NCBI RefSeq assembly: GCF_954871325.1
Contig: NC_088776.1
Coordinates: 61,900,954-61,964,953, forward strand
Origin: Gordionus sp. m RMFG-2023
Taxonomy: Eukaryota > Nematomorpha > Gordioida > Chordodea > Parachordodidae
Length of the DNA stretch: 64,000 bases
Direction: 5' to 3'
The position numbers and the translations under genes were made by a program. This document shows positions 24,619 to 39,600 of this stretch, piece by piece. Positions within the stretch are counted from its first letter, which is position 1; the number at the start of each line of letters is the position of its first letter. Below the pieces are notes generated by a model. That model was not told where the DNA came from and did no database searches. It saw only the letters and a list, made by a program, of their open reading frames with translations.

Positions 24619-27600
24619 GTTAGCTCTATACAAATAAACACATAATTATATTAAATATGCTTAACTATAGATATCTCTATATATTTTTTTGGGTTAGTTA
24701 TAAGAATGTAATAAACAATTTCTTCTTCATCTAGATTTTAATATCTGCTTGTACTCATATAATTAAATTATTCTTCGTAACAGCATATAATTATTAATCT
24801 TGATAACAAGTTTACAATTTGAATTTTATAAAAAATTTGAACTTTGACATAATGTATACTTATTCTGTATAAAGGGTGGGCCATAAGTTTTTCTAGATTA
24901 ATAATTTTCCCGTATTTCTTAAGTAATTTAAGATTTATAATACGAAAGCGTTTCAAATTTTTTTTTAAAAATACTATAGAAAATGGATTTCAGCATGTTT
25001 AGAATTCTTCTCATAAATATTTAACATATTTAGGAAAACATAAATAAAATCCTATAAATTTATATATATTTTAAAATTAAATTCAACTATAATTGTAAAA
25101 AGAATCAGCTGTTTATCCTTTTTTTCTCTTCAAATAACCTAATTAATTCATTTATTGATGAAAATTAAAATATCTTGACTTCTCTGTTAATCATCTCTAT
25201 AAATTCTGAGGTGTGGAAAGCAGACAAAATAGCTCTACATGTGGGTTAAATAATGAAGGTTAATAATTTAGACAACGGTCTTAGATCGATCTAAGACCGG
25301 ACTGATTAGCGGGTAGTTATTATTTTAACGCCTTTAACCTAGACAGGTATTTTTAATTACTTATTACAGCGTTTAGCGTATAAAAATTTAATACGATTTA
25401 TATTTTATTTGTTACTAAGAGAGTTTTTCATATATTCAACCTACCCCACCCTAAATAAAACGTATAATTTTATCAAGTAAACACTCTATTAAGTTTCGCA
25501 AGCAATAAACATCTATCTTTTCATGTTAACAAACATGAACCAAATCTCAGATCTTGCATGATTTCTACTTTATCAAGTCAATTCACATTATCGTGCATAT
25601 AAACTCTTAGCTAATAAAAAAAGGAAATCTATAGGCCTATTACATCGAGTCTTTACAACAACATTTATAATATATCATCCTTAATAATTATTTCATAATG
25701 TATATGTATTCTAATATTTTTATACGAAAGAAACGAATTTATTTGAAAAAACGGAAAATATTGAACCGATCCTTTTACCATTCTATTGTCTGAATTCTTC
25801 GTGAGTAACATTCTAGTTTAAAATCCAAGTCTTTACTAATTTTAAATAAAAAATAGATTAAAAAATTATTAAATTGTTTTATTAATCATATCTCTAAGAT
25901 TGTGTGGTCTGAGATGAGAACATTAGAAAGCTTTGTTAATAATCAAGATCTTTAGCTAAAAACTAATACTTTTAATACCGGTTATGGGTAGTAGAAGTAG
26001 GCCTGAGAAAAAATTGATTTTGTGGAACATAGCTAGTCTAAAATACCTACCCCGAAACACATATTTTGAAACTAGTTTTAATTTTTTTTTTTTAAATTAT
26101 CCTTATAAAATATATAAATGGATTTTTTATACAAATTTAAAACGAAAAAAATAATTAATTACTAAATAATTTGAAATTTATAGAAAAATAATATAAAATT
26201 AATAGATTTCAAAATCATATAGGAAAGGCTTCTCATATGTATATATATATATATATATAAACGTATAATTAGAAATTTTTAACAAAGCTTCACAAATTAA
26301 ATTTCTGAAAGATGTAAATGTAATGGTAGAAGATAGAGGGCCTTTAAAAATATTCAAAATTAATGATTCAATTATCGAAGGACTGGTTCAACAACACCCT
26401 TATACAATTATAATGAAGATCTCTCCTAACTCTGACATTTCGGAAGAAACGAAAATAGTGATAATTTTAATAAAATTATAAATAAAATAAAATAAAATAA
26501 TTATTAAATAATAAAAAGAAAGAAAAGAAGAAAGATAGAACTAAATTTATTTTATTATTTCAAGTTCCAAAATACAACAATAATCAAGATTAGATTCCCA
26601 TGCGATTTCAACACTTACCAAATTTACTTCTATTTGAAAAGCCCCATCCTTCTGAATAGTCTTCAAATAGCATACTCTTATGTGAAGATGGGTAATTTTA
26701 TAGAAACATATATACTATAAAAATTATTGATGATATAATTTTTATGAAAGTGTGAAAATCTTTAATCATAGTTTATATTTAAAGGTATGCCTATATGTTG
26801 AGTCCTCTGGCAGTCTATTTTGTAAGGTTAGGCATAATTATTTTGGCTTAGTTGAATATTTCTGGTTTGAACTCTATACCTCAGCTCTTTAATAGAAAAA
26901 TATATATCTATCTCTAAATAAGTTTATATTAATGTATATATATATATATATACCTTTATATTTAGATTACTACTTAACAAAAATAGGTAATTTATATTTT
27001 ATTTAATAATTCTTTATATTTTTTTAAGATATTTTTAAAAACTTTTTAATTATATTTTTATTTTGATTTCTCGAATTAAATATCTCAAAAAAAAATAAGG
27101 GAAAACTTCCAAATTGTAGCAATGAATTTTCAATTGAGGTGCCAACTGATTATATGAGGGTGGTCAATTTTTTTTAAATTAAACAAATAGTCAATAGTTA
27201 TAATATTTTTTTAAAAAACTTACAATTATTTTATTTTTAAATTTCAACTTTTAAACGTAGGTACTAAACAATTCTCATATTATTATTTTTTTCATATTAG
27301 CACCAAATATTTTTTTGGTCATTTTTGACTAATTCTCTAGTGTTCGATAAAACCCTCTTAGTATAAATATAAAGAATAAGGCCTCAGAAGAAGCTGTTGA
27401 TACCCAATAATAAGGGCAACCGAATAGAATTTATTTATATTTTTTAAAGGTTTACGATTCATTTCATAATATCATTTTAATAATGTTTAAAAAAAATAAT
27501 GTATATTTTTTTTAGTCAGCTAACCTCAAACGCTCTAAAAATCGCTTTACGATTTTTATTTCATCGTTGAAGGTTTTAATATTAATATTTAATAAGGATG

Positions 27601-30600
27601 ATAACCCTACATTCCTTATTATCTAACCCAGAAAATTAGACAACCACCATCTGCTCAACATCTAATAGAAGACCAGCCCACTATGCACAAAAGAAATATG
27701 CCACACTTTGCTGATTTTTTCTTTATATAGGTCATCTTGAGATCCACCATGACTCAATCATTTTTAAAGCTAAAAAGTGGCTATGAATGATTTGAGGAAA
27801 TACGATCTAATTTCTGGCTTCCCCGCTTGGACTCCGCTTAGAATGTAAAATACAGTAAAATTATCTAATTGTGTTGACTGTGCTAAAATAATAGACAATA
27901 AAGGTCACCATCTATTTAATTTCCACGGATGCCAACCGTCCAAAATACAATCGACAGCATATATTACAAACTTTTAAAAGACTAACCTATCTACAACCTT
28001 GGACCAGTTGGTCTCTTTATCGATAGTTTAAAAATACTTGATGGTATTATTTTAATACCTTGATCCAAGCGAGAGGTTTTATCTATAACATTTCTTTAGA
28101 GATCTCAGATCCAACTTTCATACACCCATGATTTCCTTGAATTAACCCTCCTATTCCCCACCTTTTAAATTATGTAAATTAGTATTATGTAATATTTTGG
28201 CAACTTATTTAGATTTTTATAGATATTTATTTTTAGAAACAATATTTATATTATATGCATCCATTAATTATATTACAAGTGTTTTTATATATAAAGTTTC
28301 CATTATTTTTTTTATCCATATATGTGCATGACAAATCTTTTCAAAATTGAAATACATTCTTTAAATAAAGACTATATATAAAAATGAGATTTAATTTGTT
28401 TATACTTAATAATAATGTCCAAATTTTAGAATAAAGCAGCGTTTTACTGCACTTGGCGATGAAGCTCTTCGTAATCAAATTACCTTTGCCAAAGATCGGA
28501 TTTACCACTCTGATTTTCTCATAATCCAGTTTTTAAAAAATCACACTGATGGTGTTGTTTTTGAATTATTAACAATTGGAGCCTTGTACCGAATTATTAG
28601 TAATTTCTTAAAAACTCTTTTATTCGCTAAAAAAATCAAATTATTTTTATACATCAAAATTATGTGTTCAAAATTAATATTTGTTATCATCGTATTATAT
28701 ATTTTACAAAAACTACAAAAATACAATAAATATATAGGAATAATCATCCTCAAAATCGAATTAAATATTATATTATTATATAATACATAACAAATAGAAC
28801 AACCATTAATCAACCATTATTAGCATGTAAAATGTACAAACCTTTCCCCAAATTTAAATTTTCCAGATAAATATTTCTATATAATCCTTAGAATATATGG
28901 CATATCCATTTCAATCATAAATTTTTAACTATCTCTTAGAACGGTTGAATTATCGCAAAGAGACTCCATCTCTTGTCCGTTTCGATTTAGTTACATCCCT
29001 TCCTGCCCATACCTATAAAATGACGCTATTGACAAGGACAACTAATAACAAAACAGAAAAATTAAGAAAATCTTTTAAAGTAAATAAATTACTATTATGA
29101 CAAAATATTCTTCATAAAAAATATAATTCCAAGTTAATTTAGGCATTTAACTTTATTTTATAAATTGTTTTCTTGTATTTTTCTTTCTTCTCCTCCTCCT
29201 TACCATATCACAGTGATATTGATTTTAAGGTAGTATAAATAAACGCGAGAAAATTAATTTAAAAAAAAACTATTATAAGCCTAAAGATTTTACTCATGGA
29301 TTACAGACAGGTCTGGACATTTATTGATTAACATTTTATGAATGCTAATCAAACAGATATAACCAATACATTGTAAATTAGTAAATCATAATCGTGACTT
29401 CATTTACCATATAACTTTGGCCAAAAAAAAAGCTAGCCATAAACATCTTCAGGTTTCGCAATATAAAGGGTTTATGGAAAGAATTTAAGGTGATCCAGCT
29501 ATAAGTGGTCCAAGCATTGAAAGTCTATGATATTCAATAATCTTAAAATGACAAAACCAAATGACATCCATGGAAGCCAAATTTCGGATTTACCCCTATT
29601 CAAAGATAGTTCAAAACTAAAAGAAAAAGATATATTCAACAGCACTCTTAACATCAGGTGAATCGCCGCACAAAGATCTATCTTTTAATTGCCATATATA
29701 GATATCAGGAATAAATTTGGGTTTGAGATTTTACTTCCCAAAAATTTTGTCTCATTTTCAGTTTGCTTAGAAAATACTGCTATTAGTTTTTTTTATATAG
29801 AAAATGCAGTGTTCATTAAACTTAAAATTAGAGACCTGCAGAGTCATAATCCACCTACAACCCCCCCCCCCCCCCTTCAATTTTTTAGTAATGTTGTATA
29901 TATTCTACTTAGCTGAATGACACATTACTACACGAAGTTAATACCTCCAAATAAATTATTGTAAAAATCTTTATTTTTTTTTTATCTCACTTTCACAAGT
30001 ATTAGCAATTCTTGAAAGATTGTTATGATTCCAAAATTACACTTAATTAATGTTCCTTTCCTTGGATTTACAGGAAGTCATTCAACAAAAACCCTCCTCT
30101 TCTCCCCCCCCTCCCCCCCTCCCCTTTCATAATAATCTTGGTATTAATTCCTATGATAAAAATTTAAATTTAAATATAAATTTAATCTTAATATGAATAT
30201 ATTTTATTTAGAAGTTGGTACTTTATGTAACGATTTACTTTATATTCAGAGTTCAGGTGATTATATTGATCTTTATCATATAATATTGAACTATCTTTGA
30301 ATAAGAGTAAATCCGAAATATGCATCTATGAACCTCAATCAGTTTTGTCATTACCTTTTAAGATTATTGGGGCTAAGAAGATAAGTTTAACAATTTTTAA
30401 AACAACCTTTATACCTATAGATGAGTGATTTCAGGGAAATTAGCATACTATCTATAAAAATGGGAGTTGGTTTCATTCTTCTTTTCTTTATAAGTTTTTC
30501 AGTTAGTTTTCTACCATCTAAAGAGATTATCCGCAAGTCTACCAATTCCTCATCATATCCTTGCTTTAGAAGAACCCCAAAAAATTGGTTTATTTATCTA

Positions 30601-33600
30601 AATATATTGCGAAATAAAGAACATAATATTTAAATCAAACAAAAGATAATGAGTATGACTACCTTCTAAATTATAATTTTAATAAAATATAAAAATTATG
30701 TAAACTCCTTCCCTCCACCTTAGACGAAGTTGATTCAATAATTAAAATATAAACAAATTCTTTAAGATTAATTAAATTTAACTGGCCCCTTTTTAAGGAT
30801 GAAAGAGGTTTAATAATCTAAAATGATTACCCCCCCCCCCCCATTTTTCCCGGAAAATTTTACTGATTATCTTGCGTCTAACTCTCTCAGTGTAGTAGGA
30901 GTTGGGATACAGCCCTGTTTCTGTTAAATTTGGTAATTAAAAAAAAATATGTTGAATGAAATTAAAAATTTTCGTTAGATTTTTCAACTATTTTATTGAT
31001 TTAATATTAATTTATGTAAGAAAACTGGGGACAGTTGTTTGTTATTATTTTTAGGCCCGTTTAGGGGAATCGAAGATTATACTATTTCAAGGTTTCTGAT
31101 AAAAATTATTATTTCTTGAATATGATTTAACAAGCTAAATCCTAAGAGCCTCGATAATCACAATAAATAGAGTTTAATAATAATTTATAAAGTTTTATTT
31201 TCTCTCTCTATATGTATATAATAATATTTTGACTCGTTAATAGTTCTATGTTTGCTTAGATGACGACATTATTACGCCAAGCTTAGTAAAAAGCGTCATC
31301 TAAATTAACTTCTAATTGAAGTCTGTAGATCAATTACATCTTAATCTAATAAGCTAATATATAAATTTCAATATATTTATTATAAATTTTTTGATATATT
31401 TTAATGTTCCACGACAGATAATATTTGGGTTTCTCTATTTTTGGACTTTCCTTCTTTCTTTCTTTCTTTAATGAAGTTCAACGGTCCGTGTTCCTCAGTT
31501 TAAACTAAGGGTTTAACCGAATCGTCGATTTAGTGCTCATGGTTCAATTATATTTTTAGAATTGAACTTCGATGTTTTAGTGCTCCCTGGATCGATAGAA
31601 AAATTATATTTTTTAAATTATATATATATATTAAATTAAATCAATCAACTTCAATTCTATGGAGAAAATATTTTCCAAAGCAGGTAACATAATAAGAAAG
31701 AAGAAAAATGGAATAATGTATTGGACCACGATTTAAAAATAGAATATTAAATGAATAATATTCAATCTTATCTTAGTAAAGCTGATTTTATTACATATAA
31801 AATTTTTTTTAAATTTTGTATGATGGTAGTATATACACTAACTAGTAAAAATTTAAAATTTTAATTCTCAACTCACTTACTTAATTAGATATGGCCATCT
31901 TTAGAAACGCGGAAATTCTAAAATACACTATATTTAATTTTAAATATCTCAAAAATTAATTAAACTAAAGACATGATTTCTAAAATAGCTCTTATGACTG
32001 AAAATTTTTATTATTGAAAAGTCTATTACCAAAAACCGGAAATGGCTATAAAATAAAAATTGCTCTTTTTTTTCTTTTAAAATTTTTTTACAGATAGACA
32101 TTTTACTTCTAAATATTTGTACAAAATCCTAGATTGGGACGAGTGCTGGGTCAATAGTTATTAAACTTTAAATATAAGTAGTATGGCTTAAATCCTATAT
32201 TATACCAAATGTAGAGTAATTAATTTTTTAAAAAGTGGGCAACATATGTAAATTATAGCATTAAAACTAAAATCCTAAAAAATCTTATTATTTTGCTTTT
32301 TAAATGCTAAAAAACTCAAAACAACATTTACCAAATTGTATTGTATTATTTTAAATATAACGCAGATCGCCTTAATTTGGACAAAACTTTCCATTTCTTC
32401 CCTTAAAGGTTATAAACACTACATTGCACAAAGTCTATGCAATCCACCCCAGCCTTGCTGTTACTTAAGGAAATGCCAAATGTGTTCTGGCACTTAGGAA
32501 CTTAAAGAAAGACTACACTTATTGTTTGATAATAGTGCCATAGATTATGTAACATTTAAACAATGGTTGGCAGCTGACCGTACTACACTAGAAACTTTAA
32601 CAAAGTCCGCCAACAAACTTGTGGAGTATTTGATTGAAAAATTAAATATTTTAATTCCTCATGCATTTATTTCTTCGAAACAATCTTTAATTTTTTAAGT
32701 CATTAAAATCGAATTTGAAGGATGGGGAATATCTAATAACATCCGAACTACGCCTTCGTAGTTCAAAATCACGCTCAAGGTTTCCATTGGACTGGACTAA
32801 TAATTAGGAAACACTTGGTCCATTCATGATTTATTACCGCGAAAGAGATGTCATCAAACAAATAAGTTACGTGGTTTTATAAGGTTGTCCAAAACACAAT
32901 ACTTGTTCCTCTCATTTATTTCCAATAAAATATATTCTATTCTTGAAAGAAAGATTTGATAAGATTTCAATAATATTTTATTTTTCTGATGAAGCCTGTT
33001 ACCCAGTATAAAAACTAAAAAAAAACTTTGTAAACCTCTACAACCATTATAATGATTTTGGGATCAAGGATTTTTTTTGCAACTGCACATGGCAAAACTC
33101 CCTGCGATAGTTTAGGGGGGAATTACTAAGTGCAATGTCCTCATGAAAATTATATAACTCCTATTGACTTATATAATTATGCGAGAACCAATATCCCGGG
33201 AATTAATTATATATTTGTTAGCAACGTAGAATATTTAAGAATGGAAATCAATCTTGAAAATAGATTTTTAATGGTCAAACGAATTCCCGAGACACAAAAA
33301 TATCATTCATTTATTCCAATGGAAGGAAAAATGAAAGTCAAATTTTAAATGTATGATATTATTTAATTAATATGTTTATTAGAATATTAATTTCCCATTA
33401 ATTAGCTAAATAAAGTTATAAATATTTTTACAATTATTTTCCTTCTAATATAATATAGCTAAACTTATGTGCTAATACTAACACAATGTCTACTAGCGAT
33501 CTGCATAGGGCCTAATTTTTCTAACACGGCCAGAAAGATTTGCAAAAAAATATATCCGGTACGATCCAAAAGAATTTTCTTTTTATTTATTTCGTAAATT

Positions 33601-36600
33601 ACTATACATTTAGTATAATATAGGATTTAAGCCATACTACTTATATTTAAAGTGTAAAACATTTGGCCTAGTAGTACTCGTCCCAATCTAGGATTTTATA
33701 CAAATATTAAGAAGTATAATGTCTATCTGTAAAAAAAAAATTTAAAAGAAAAAAAAAGAGCAGTTTTTATTTTATAGCTATTTCCGGTTTTTGGTAATAG
33801 ACTTTTTTTTCAATAAAATAAATTTCATATCATAATAAAGAACTATTTTCGAGCTATTTAATAAAATTAAAATCATGTTTTTAGCTTAGTTACATTTTGA
33901 GATATTTTAAATTAAATATAGTGTATTTTGGAATTTCCGCCTTTCTAAAGATGGCCATATCTCATGAAGTAAGATGATTTGAAAAGTAAAATTTTACACT
34001 TTTATTAGGTTGCGTATATACTACTAACAAGCAAATTTTTTAAAAAATTGAAGGTGGTCGGGTTGAGAATCGACTTTTTTTGGTTGATTTACTATGGAAT
34101 ACAACTATTCCATAATATAAATATAGTTGTGTTATCAGCTATATCATATTTTATTATTTTTATAGTAAAATAATGAATAAATTCTTCAATTTTATAATAA
34201 GGACTTTTTGTTTTATACAAGGTATATAATCAATTAATAATTGGCTCCAAATTAACCAGGATTAAACTCGACCTTCGGAAAAGCCTATTTTTCTTTAAAT
34301 TTTTAAATTTTGGCATTTCTTTAACCCCTTTTGAACACAACCTCTCTCCATTTTTAAAATACAAATACGAGTCTATTAAGATATTTTACCTTCTTCTCTT
34401 CATTAAAAAGGTTAAAGTTTAATTATGGTTGTTTATTATATTCTGATAAAGTTCACAAATTCGTCATTCAAACACGATTTCAAGCAAAAAGGTACCTACA
34501 AGCTGAGTTTCCAAGTTATGTCATGCGAAACCTGGTCTAATAAAACTATTAAACATGTCAAAATAGGTTTACAAAACAAATTATATTTATTTTTTATAAA
34601 AAAAAAAAACTTTATATAAAATTTATACCCAAAACTGGGAAATTCGGCTATCATTTTAAACCTAATTATTTAAATGCCATTTTACTTTTATTCTTAGTCC
34701 ATGCTAAAAATAAGCAGTGATCCCCTACGGGATGGGGGGGGGGTTAGAAGCAACTATTTTTGGTTTATTTTATCTTTAACATTTATATACTGTCAAAAGG
34801 GTGTCAAAAAATAATTAACAGTTTATTGGGGAGAGTAGTGAAGGTGTACGTTTTAGGAGGTAATTCTACTTCTATCGCTCAGAAAGTGTAAGGAACCACA
34901 AAATAAGGGTGAGTTTTATTAAACATAGGAATATTAGAGTCTTTTGGATTTAGTTTTGTAAGGTAAATGAAAGAAAATTAAGGAAATTTCTAAAAGAATC
35001 AAGTTAAAAATAAAATAATTCTTACCGCTTTCATTATTATTGTAAAAAGATTTTATATATATTATTTTTAAATTAAAAAACTTATCTATAGATGGTAAAC
35101 CTCTCAATAATTACTATGGTAAATTTCTTTTAAAAATTATCCAAATATTTATATTTTTATTTAAAAATTTCTGAGCCATTTATAATTTATATAGAAAGGG
35201 CAAATATGCAATAAAGAATAAGATATTATTAGCTCCATATTAATTTATTATACAAAGTAAAGCCTTTATTTGAATTCTTTAAATTTTTCGATCAAAAGAT
35301 GGAAACGGCATTATTGTCAAATATATGTATAAAAAAATTAGCGCGTCACTTTAAACGTTACTCGATACTTTGCACTTTATGATATTTATTAAATTTTGAT
35401 TACCCTTTCCTTTAATGTATTTTTCTTTAAATATGTCAAAAAATAGATATAACCCCGAGTTTAATAGAGACAAGAATTAAGTAGAATGATTTTAAACAAG
35501 TATTTATATTAGCAACAGTAATATAGTAACACTTATAGAAATCAAATTAACACTTATAGAAATCAAATATATTAACATATTGAATAACATAAAATATTTT
35601 AGATGCATTGCTAAAGAAAAAACTAATTATATTTTATCTAGACAAAATTATGTAAATGTTAATAAGTTCTCCCATATCTATAACTTGAAAAAGAAGTCCA
35701 TTCTGGATTATACCTACCTGTCATTTATATAAAACTAAGTATTATATAATTATAACAATGTTCACAGTGTATTTGAAAAAAATTTAAAATTATTTTGAAA
35801 TAGCTTTGTTATTTATATAAAACGTGTTGTTAATCCCTGAGAATTTAAAAAATCATTTTCTCGGCCCTTATAAATAAATATTTTTTTCATCTATACGGTT
35901 TGAAATAATATGAAAAAAAATTTTTTGTTGTATTTTCATAAAAATTAGGTTCCGATTATGTAATATACGTCAACCGATCGACTTACAAAAATAATCCAAG
36001 CCTGGATATAATGGTATTTCCGAAAAAATTTAAGGGTATGTTTTTAATGCTAAATTAAATAATTGCTTTTGTTTATTTTTAATGCTTTATAAAAGTCTTT
36101 TTTTTAAAAAAAATTCTTACCTATGATGATATTATTTTTATGATTTAAACCATGTAAAATATTTATTTATGATTATGACCCTAACTCCTATTGGTTATTC
36201 TTAAAATAAACTAACCGTAACTCTCGTTAGGCCTTGGATTTATTTTATAAGCTTTGCAATAAGGGGTATAGAGCAAGGAGTTAATTTTATTAGACAAGGT
36301 AACGGGTGTGGTTTTATGGTCGGTCTTGTATCAGAGTAAGAAAATACAAATATATTTTCGTTTATATATCAATTGTAATTAATTTACAAAAAATATTAAT
36401 ATTATAAAACAAATATGGGACATGCCTATTAAAAAATAGTTATAAAATTTTGGTCCTAATTACAGATCTGGGTAATCAATAGATTTGCTAATTATTTTAT
36501 TTATACTTAGTTTATAACTTCAACCTTTACCATATTTTTAATATTCATTATTGTGGATCACGTTTCAGAGATCTGCAAGAGGTCACAGTGCCCGGTCCCC

Positions 36601-39600
36601 CGGATTTTAAAAATATTTTAGATCAGTGTGTAAATTTATTTGAGACCTTGTTTTTAAAAATACATTTATTCGGCATTTTACAAATAGTTTTTCAGGGAAT
36701 GTAAAATCCATATTATAGTAACTTATCAAATTATCTTATCTACCCATTTGTCGTAAAGAGAAATGAATTTGATTCACTAGACTTCTAATTCGACTGGTCG
36801 ATGAAAATTTCCTTATTTTTTGTTCATCTTATATACTCTTTTACATAAGTACAGTCCTTTTTCTCTAACTGAATACGTAATTGCCTGAATTTGGTATAAA
36901 TACCTTATATAAAATTATATTTTTCTTTAAAAAGATTATTTATATTTTATATATTGTGCATCTTTGTTGCTTTTAATTTGATTAACTATCACCTAAAATG
37001 ATTAGTTCAATAATTAATTTGTATAATAATTATACTTGAAATATTTTCCAAGGATCGAAAAAAATGGAAATAGAAAAATATAATAAATGAATGAATTTAA
37101 TGTATTGTTTTATGATACACAAAATATATTTTATTTATTTGTAATTTTTATAGATGGAATATTAAGATTAATTTCGTTTTTAAATAAATAAATAAAAATT
37201 TAAAAATAAAAAATAAGGATAATAAAATGATACAAATTGGATTGTTAATGATTCCCTGTGTCTTCATGACAATTAAGTTTATGTTATCTTGTATTTTCAC
37301 TTAAATAAAATTTTAAAAATTTTAAAATAACGATTATGACAATTATTACCTGTATTACATTATCAGGAAATAATGGTAAAATATCTATCTTAAGGTTTTG
37401 TTTAAAAAATAGTCATTATAAAGATTGTCACCTTTGTAAATTATATTATCAAGAAATTGTGTCAATCATGATTATGACGATTGTCACTCTCATTAAATAT
37501 AGATTATCATCACTCAAATCATATCAAAATATATTTAAAAATATCTAAAAAATATCTATTTTTTTTAAATTATTGTCGACAAAAATTTTAAAAGTTAAAA
37601 ATGACCATAATGGACTAGCTTATATATTAATTTTACTATTTTTTATTAGAAGCTCTCAAAAATGGAAATATTTCAAAGAATGATAGCACAATGTCTTTAT
37701 TAGTGATAGCTTACCATCGCATCATAGATATAAAGGAAGGTTAAGTTACTTATTTTATTATTTTTGCCAAATATTTTGAAAGATAAGTTCTAATTGTCAT
37801 TGAAATAAATAGTTTTTCATTTAAAATTGTCAAAATATCTAAAATATATAATTCTTACATGTGTATATCCTAGAAATCCCGAATGCAATATTGATTGAAG
37901 TTAGTCAATTTCATTGAGACCTGTTTAGGGTAAGATTTAGTGATAAAAATGAGGAATCTTGAGAATTTTTAAGAGGTTTCTATCAATTAAAGCGATATTT
38001 AAAAGAAAACTCGATTGAAATATAGGGTAAACCGGAAGTAGTTTTACATGGGGTAGGTAATTTCTTCTGAAATAATTTTAAAACTAATAAGTTTTGATTT
38101 TGAAATTTAAATCATAAATGTATTTATTTTAATATGAAACTTAATTGGTTCTAAAAAAATGTTTCGCCAAAATATCATGAATATGTTTCAAATGCAAATT
38201 TAAATTTACCACAAATATAAGTTTTTTATTTTTTAATTTTACTAATAAATTATTTCATAAAAGTTATTCAGACTTTAATATCAATTTAAAAATTGTAAAG
38301 TATAATCTCTCATATATAAAAATATTGACAATTTAACATTTTTGACAATGTATTTTTATTTATTTACTCGTGATTAATAATTTTCTATAAAAAAAATAAA
38401 AAACACGTTATAACACGCATCAAGAAAGGCACATATGGTGTTTTTTATTTTTTAAAATTATTGTATTAATGAAAAACTAAAAGATATTTTTATCTTAAAT
38501 ATTATTTTCTGCCGTAAAGATATATTTTAAAGAATAAAACGATGTTTAAATATTTTCGAAGCTCTTCTAAATTTTATACAATCACTGATATTCCCGAAGT
38601 ATATATAGCGATTTTTGTTTCTGTAATTTAAAACCTATCGGTTATAAAAAATTTACAAAAATGAATGAAGAACGATTTCATTGAAGATAATATTAAACAA
38701 GTTGGTAAAATTTGATGGTTAAATTAAATTTGTATATCATATATATATATATGTATATATACCTTAATGATTCCATAATTTATAATTTTGTTAATATTTT
38801 TTTTAAAAAAAATAAGCGCAAAAGATGACAACTTATAAAATTATATATAAAACGCCCGAAATGAAAAATTTTCACATGAGATTTGTTTTGAATCATAATG
38901 CCAGAAGGAAAAGTATATTATAATTAGTCAAAGGAAATAATATATTTTTAATCTTTTATTTGCACAACTACACAAACTCTTTGAAATTTTTAAGAATTCC
39001 ATATTTTCTTTTTAATATATTAAAGTATATATTTATTCATAATTTAGAACAAAGAAATATTCCTAGGCTAAATTTCGGTAAATTTTACTATTTTATTATA
39101 ATAAATTTATTTCCTAATTGTTACGCCAAAACATACAGATAATTTACAAGAAATTTTGCAAGGAATAGAAGGTATAATTATATAAAGCGGTAATGTTAAA
39201 AACAAACTTAACTTTGTCAAAGCTAGCTAACTAAAATGATTATTCTCTTTTATGTATATATATTATTAGATTTTAAATTCCAAGCTTTTATGATTACTTG
39301 ATTAAGTTTTGATTTAGGTTAGCTAAAACCCTTTTCTCTCTTTAAAAATTAATTCTTGTAATTCTGAGCAAAAGAATGGTTTGATCATTCAAAACCCTCG
39401 ATATCAATTTTTATCCAATAAAATTTTAAGGTATCAAGCAGACTATCTTGAAATATTATTCTAACTAACCAACCATCATGTTTGGTCATAATTTGTTGGG
39501 ATTAAGTTACAGGTTCTAAATAGTGCGACAAATAATGATGTTCAATGAATTTTCAGTCCTAGTTTTTCTTGGTAGTTCATCTAATCAGTAGCCCCTACAA

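Noticed and set aside
28541-28813. Overlapping open frames on both strands near exon 28430
   Set aside because: They continue past the exon into AT-rich intron; only the splice-bounded + part is protein-like.
29217-29232. 16-bp stretch between an excellent acceptor and GTAGTA
   Set aside because: In the phase left by exon 28940 it starts with TGA, and its length is not a multiple of three. It might be a terminal exon, but nothing else supports it.
30421-30633. 70-codon frame with a hydrophobic stretch (MGVGFILLFFISFSVSF)
   Set aside because: It could be a signal or membrane segment, but there is no usable donor, no homology, and it sits in AT-rich DNA where such frames arise by chance.
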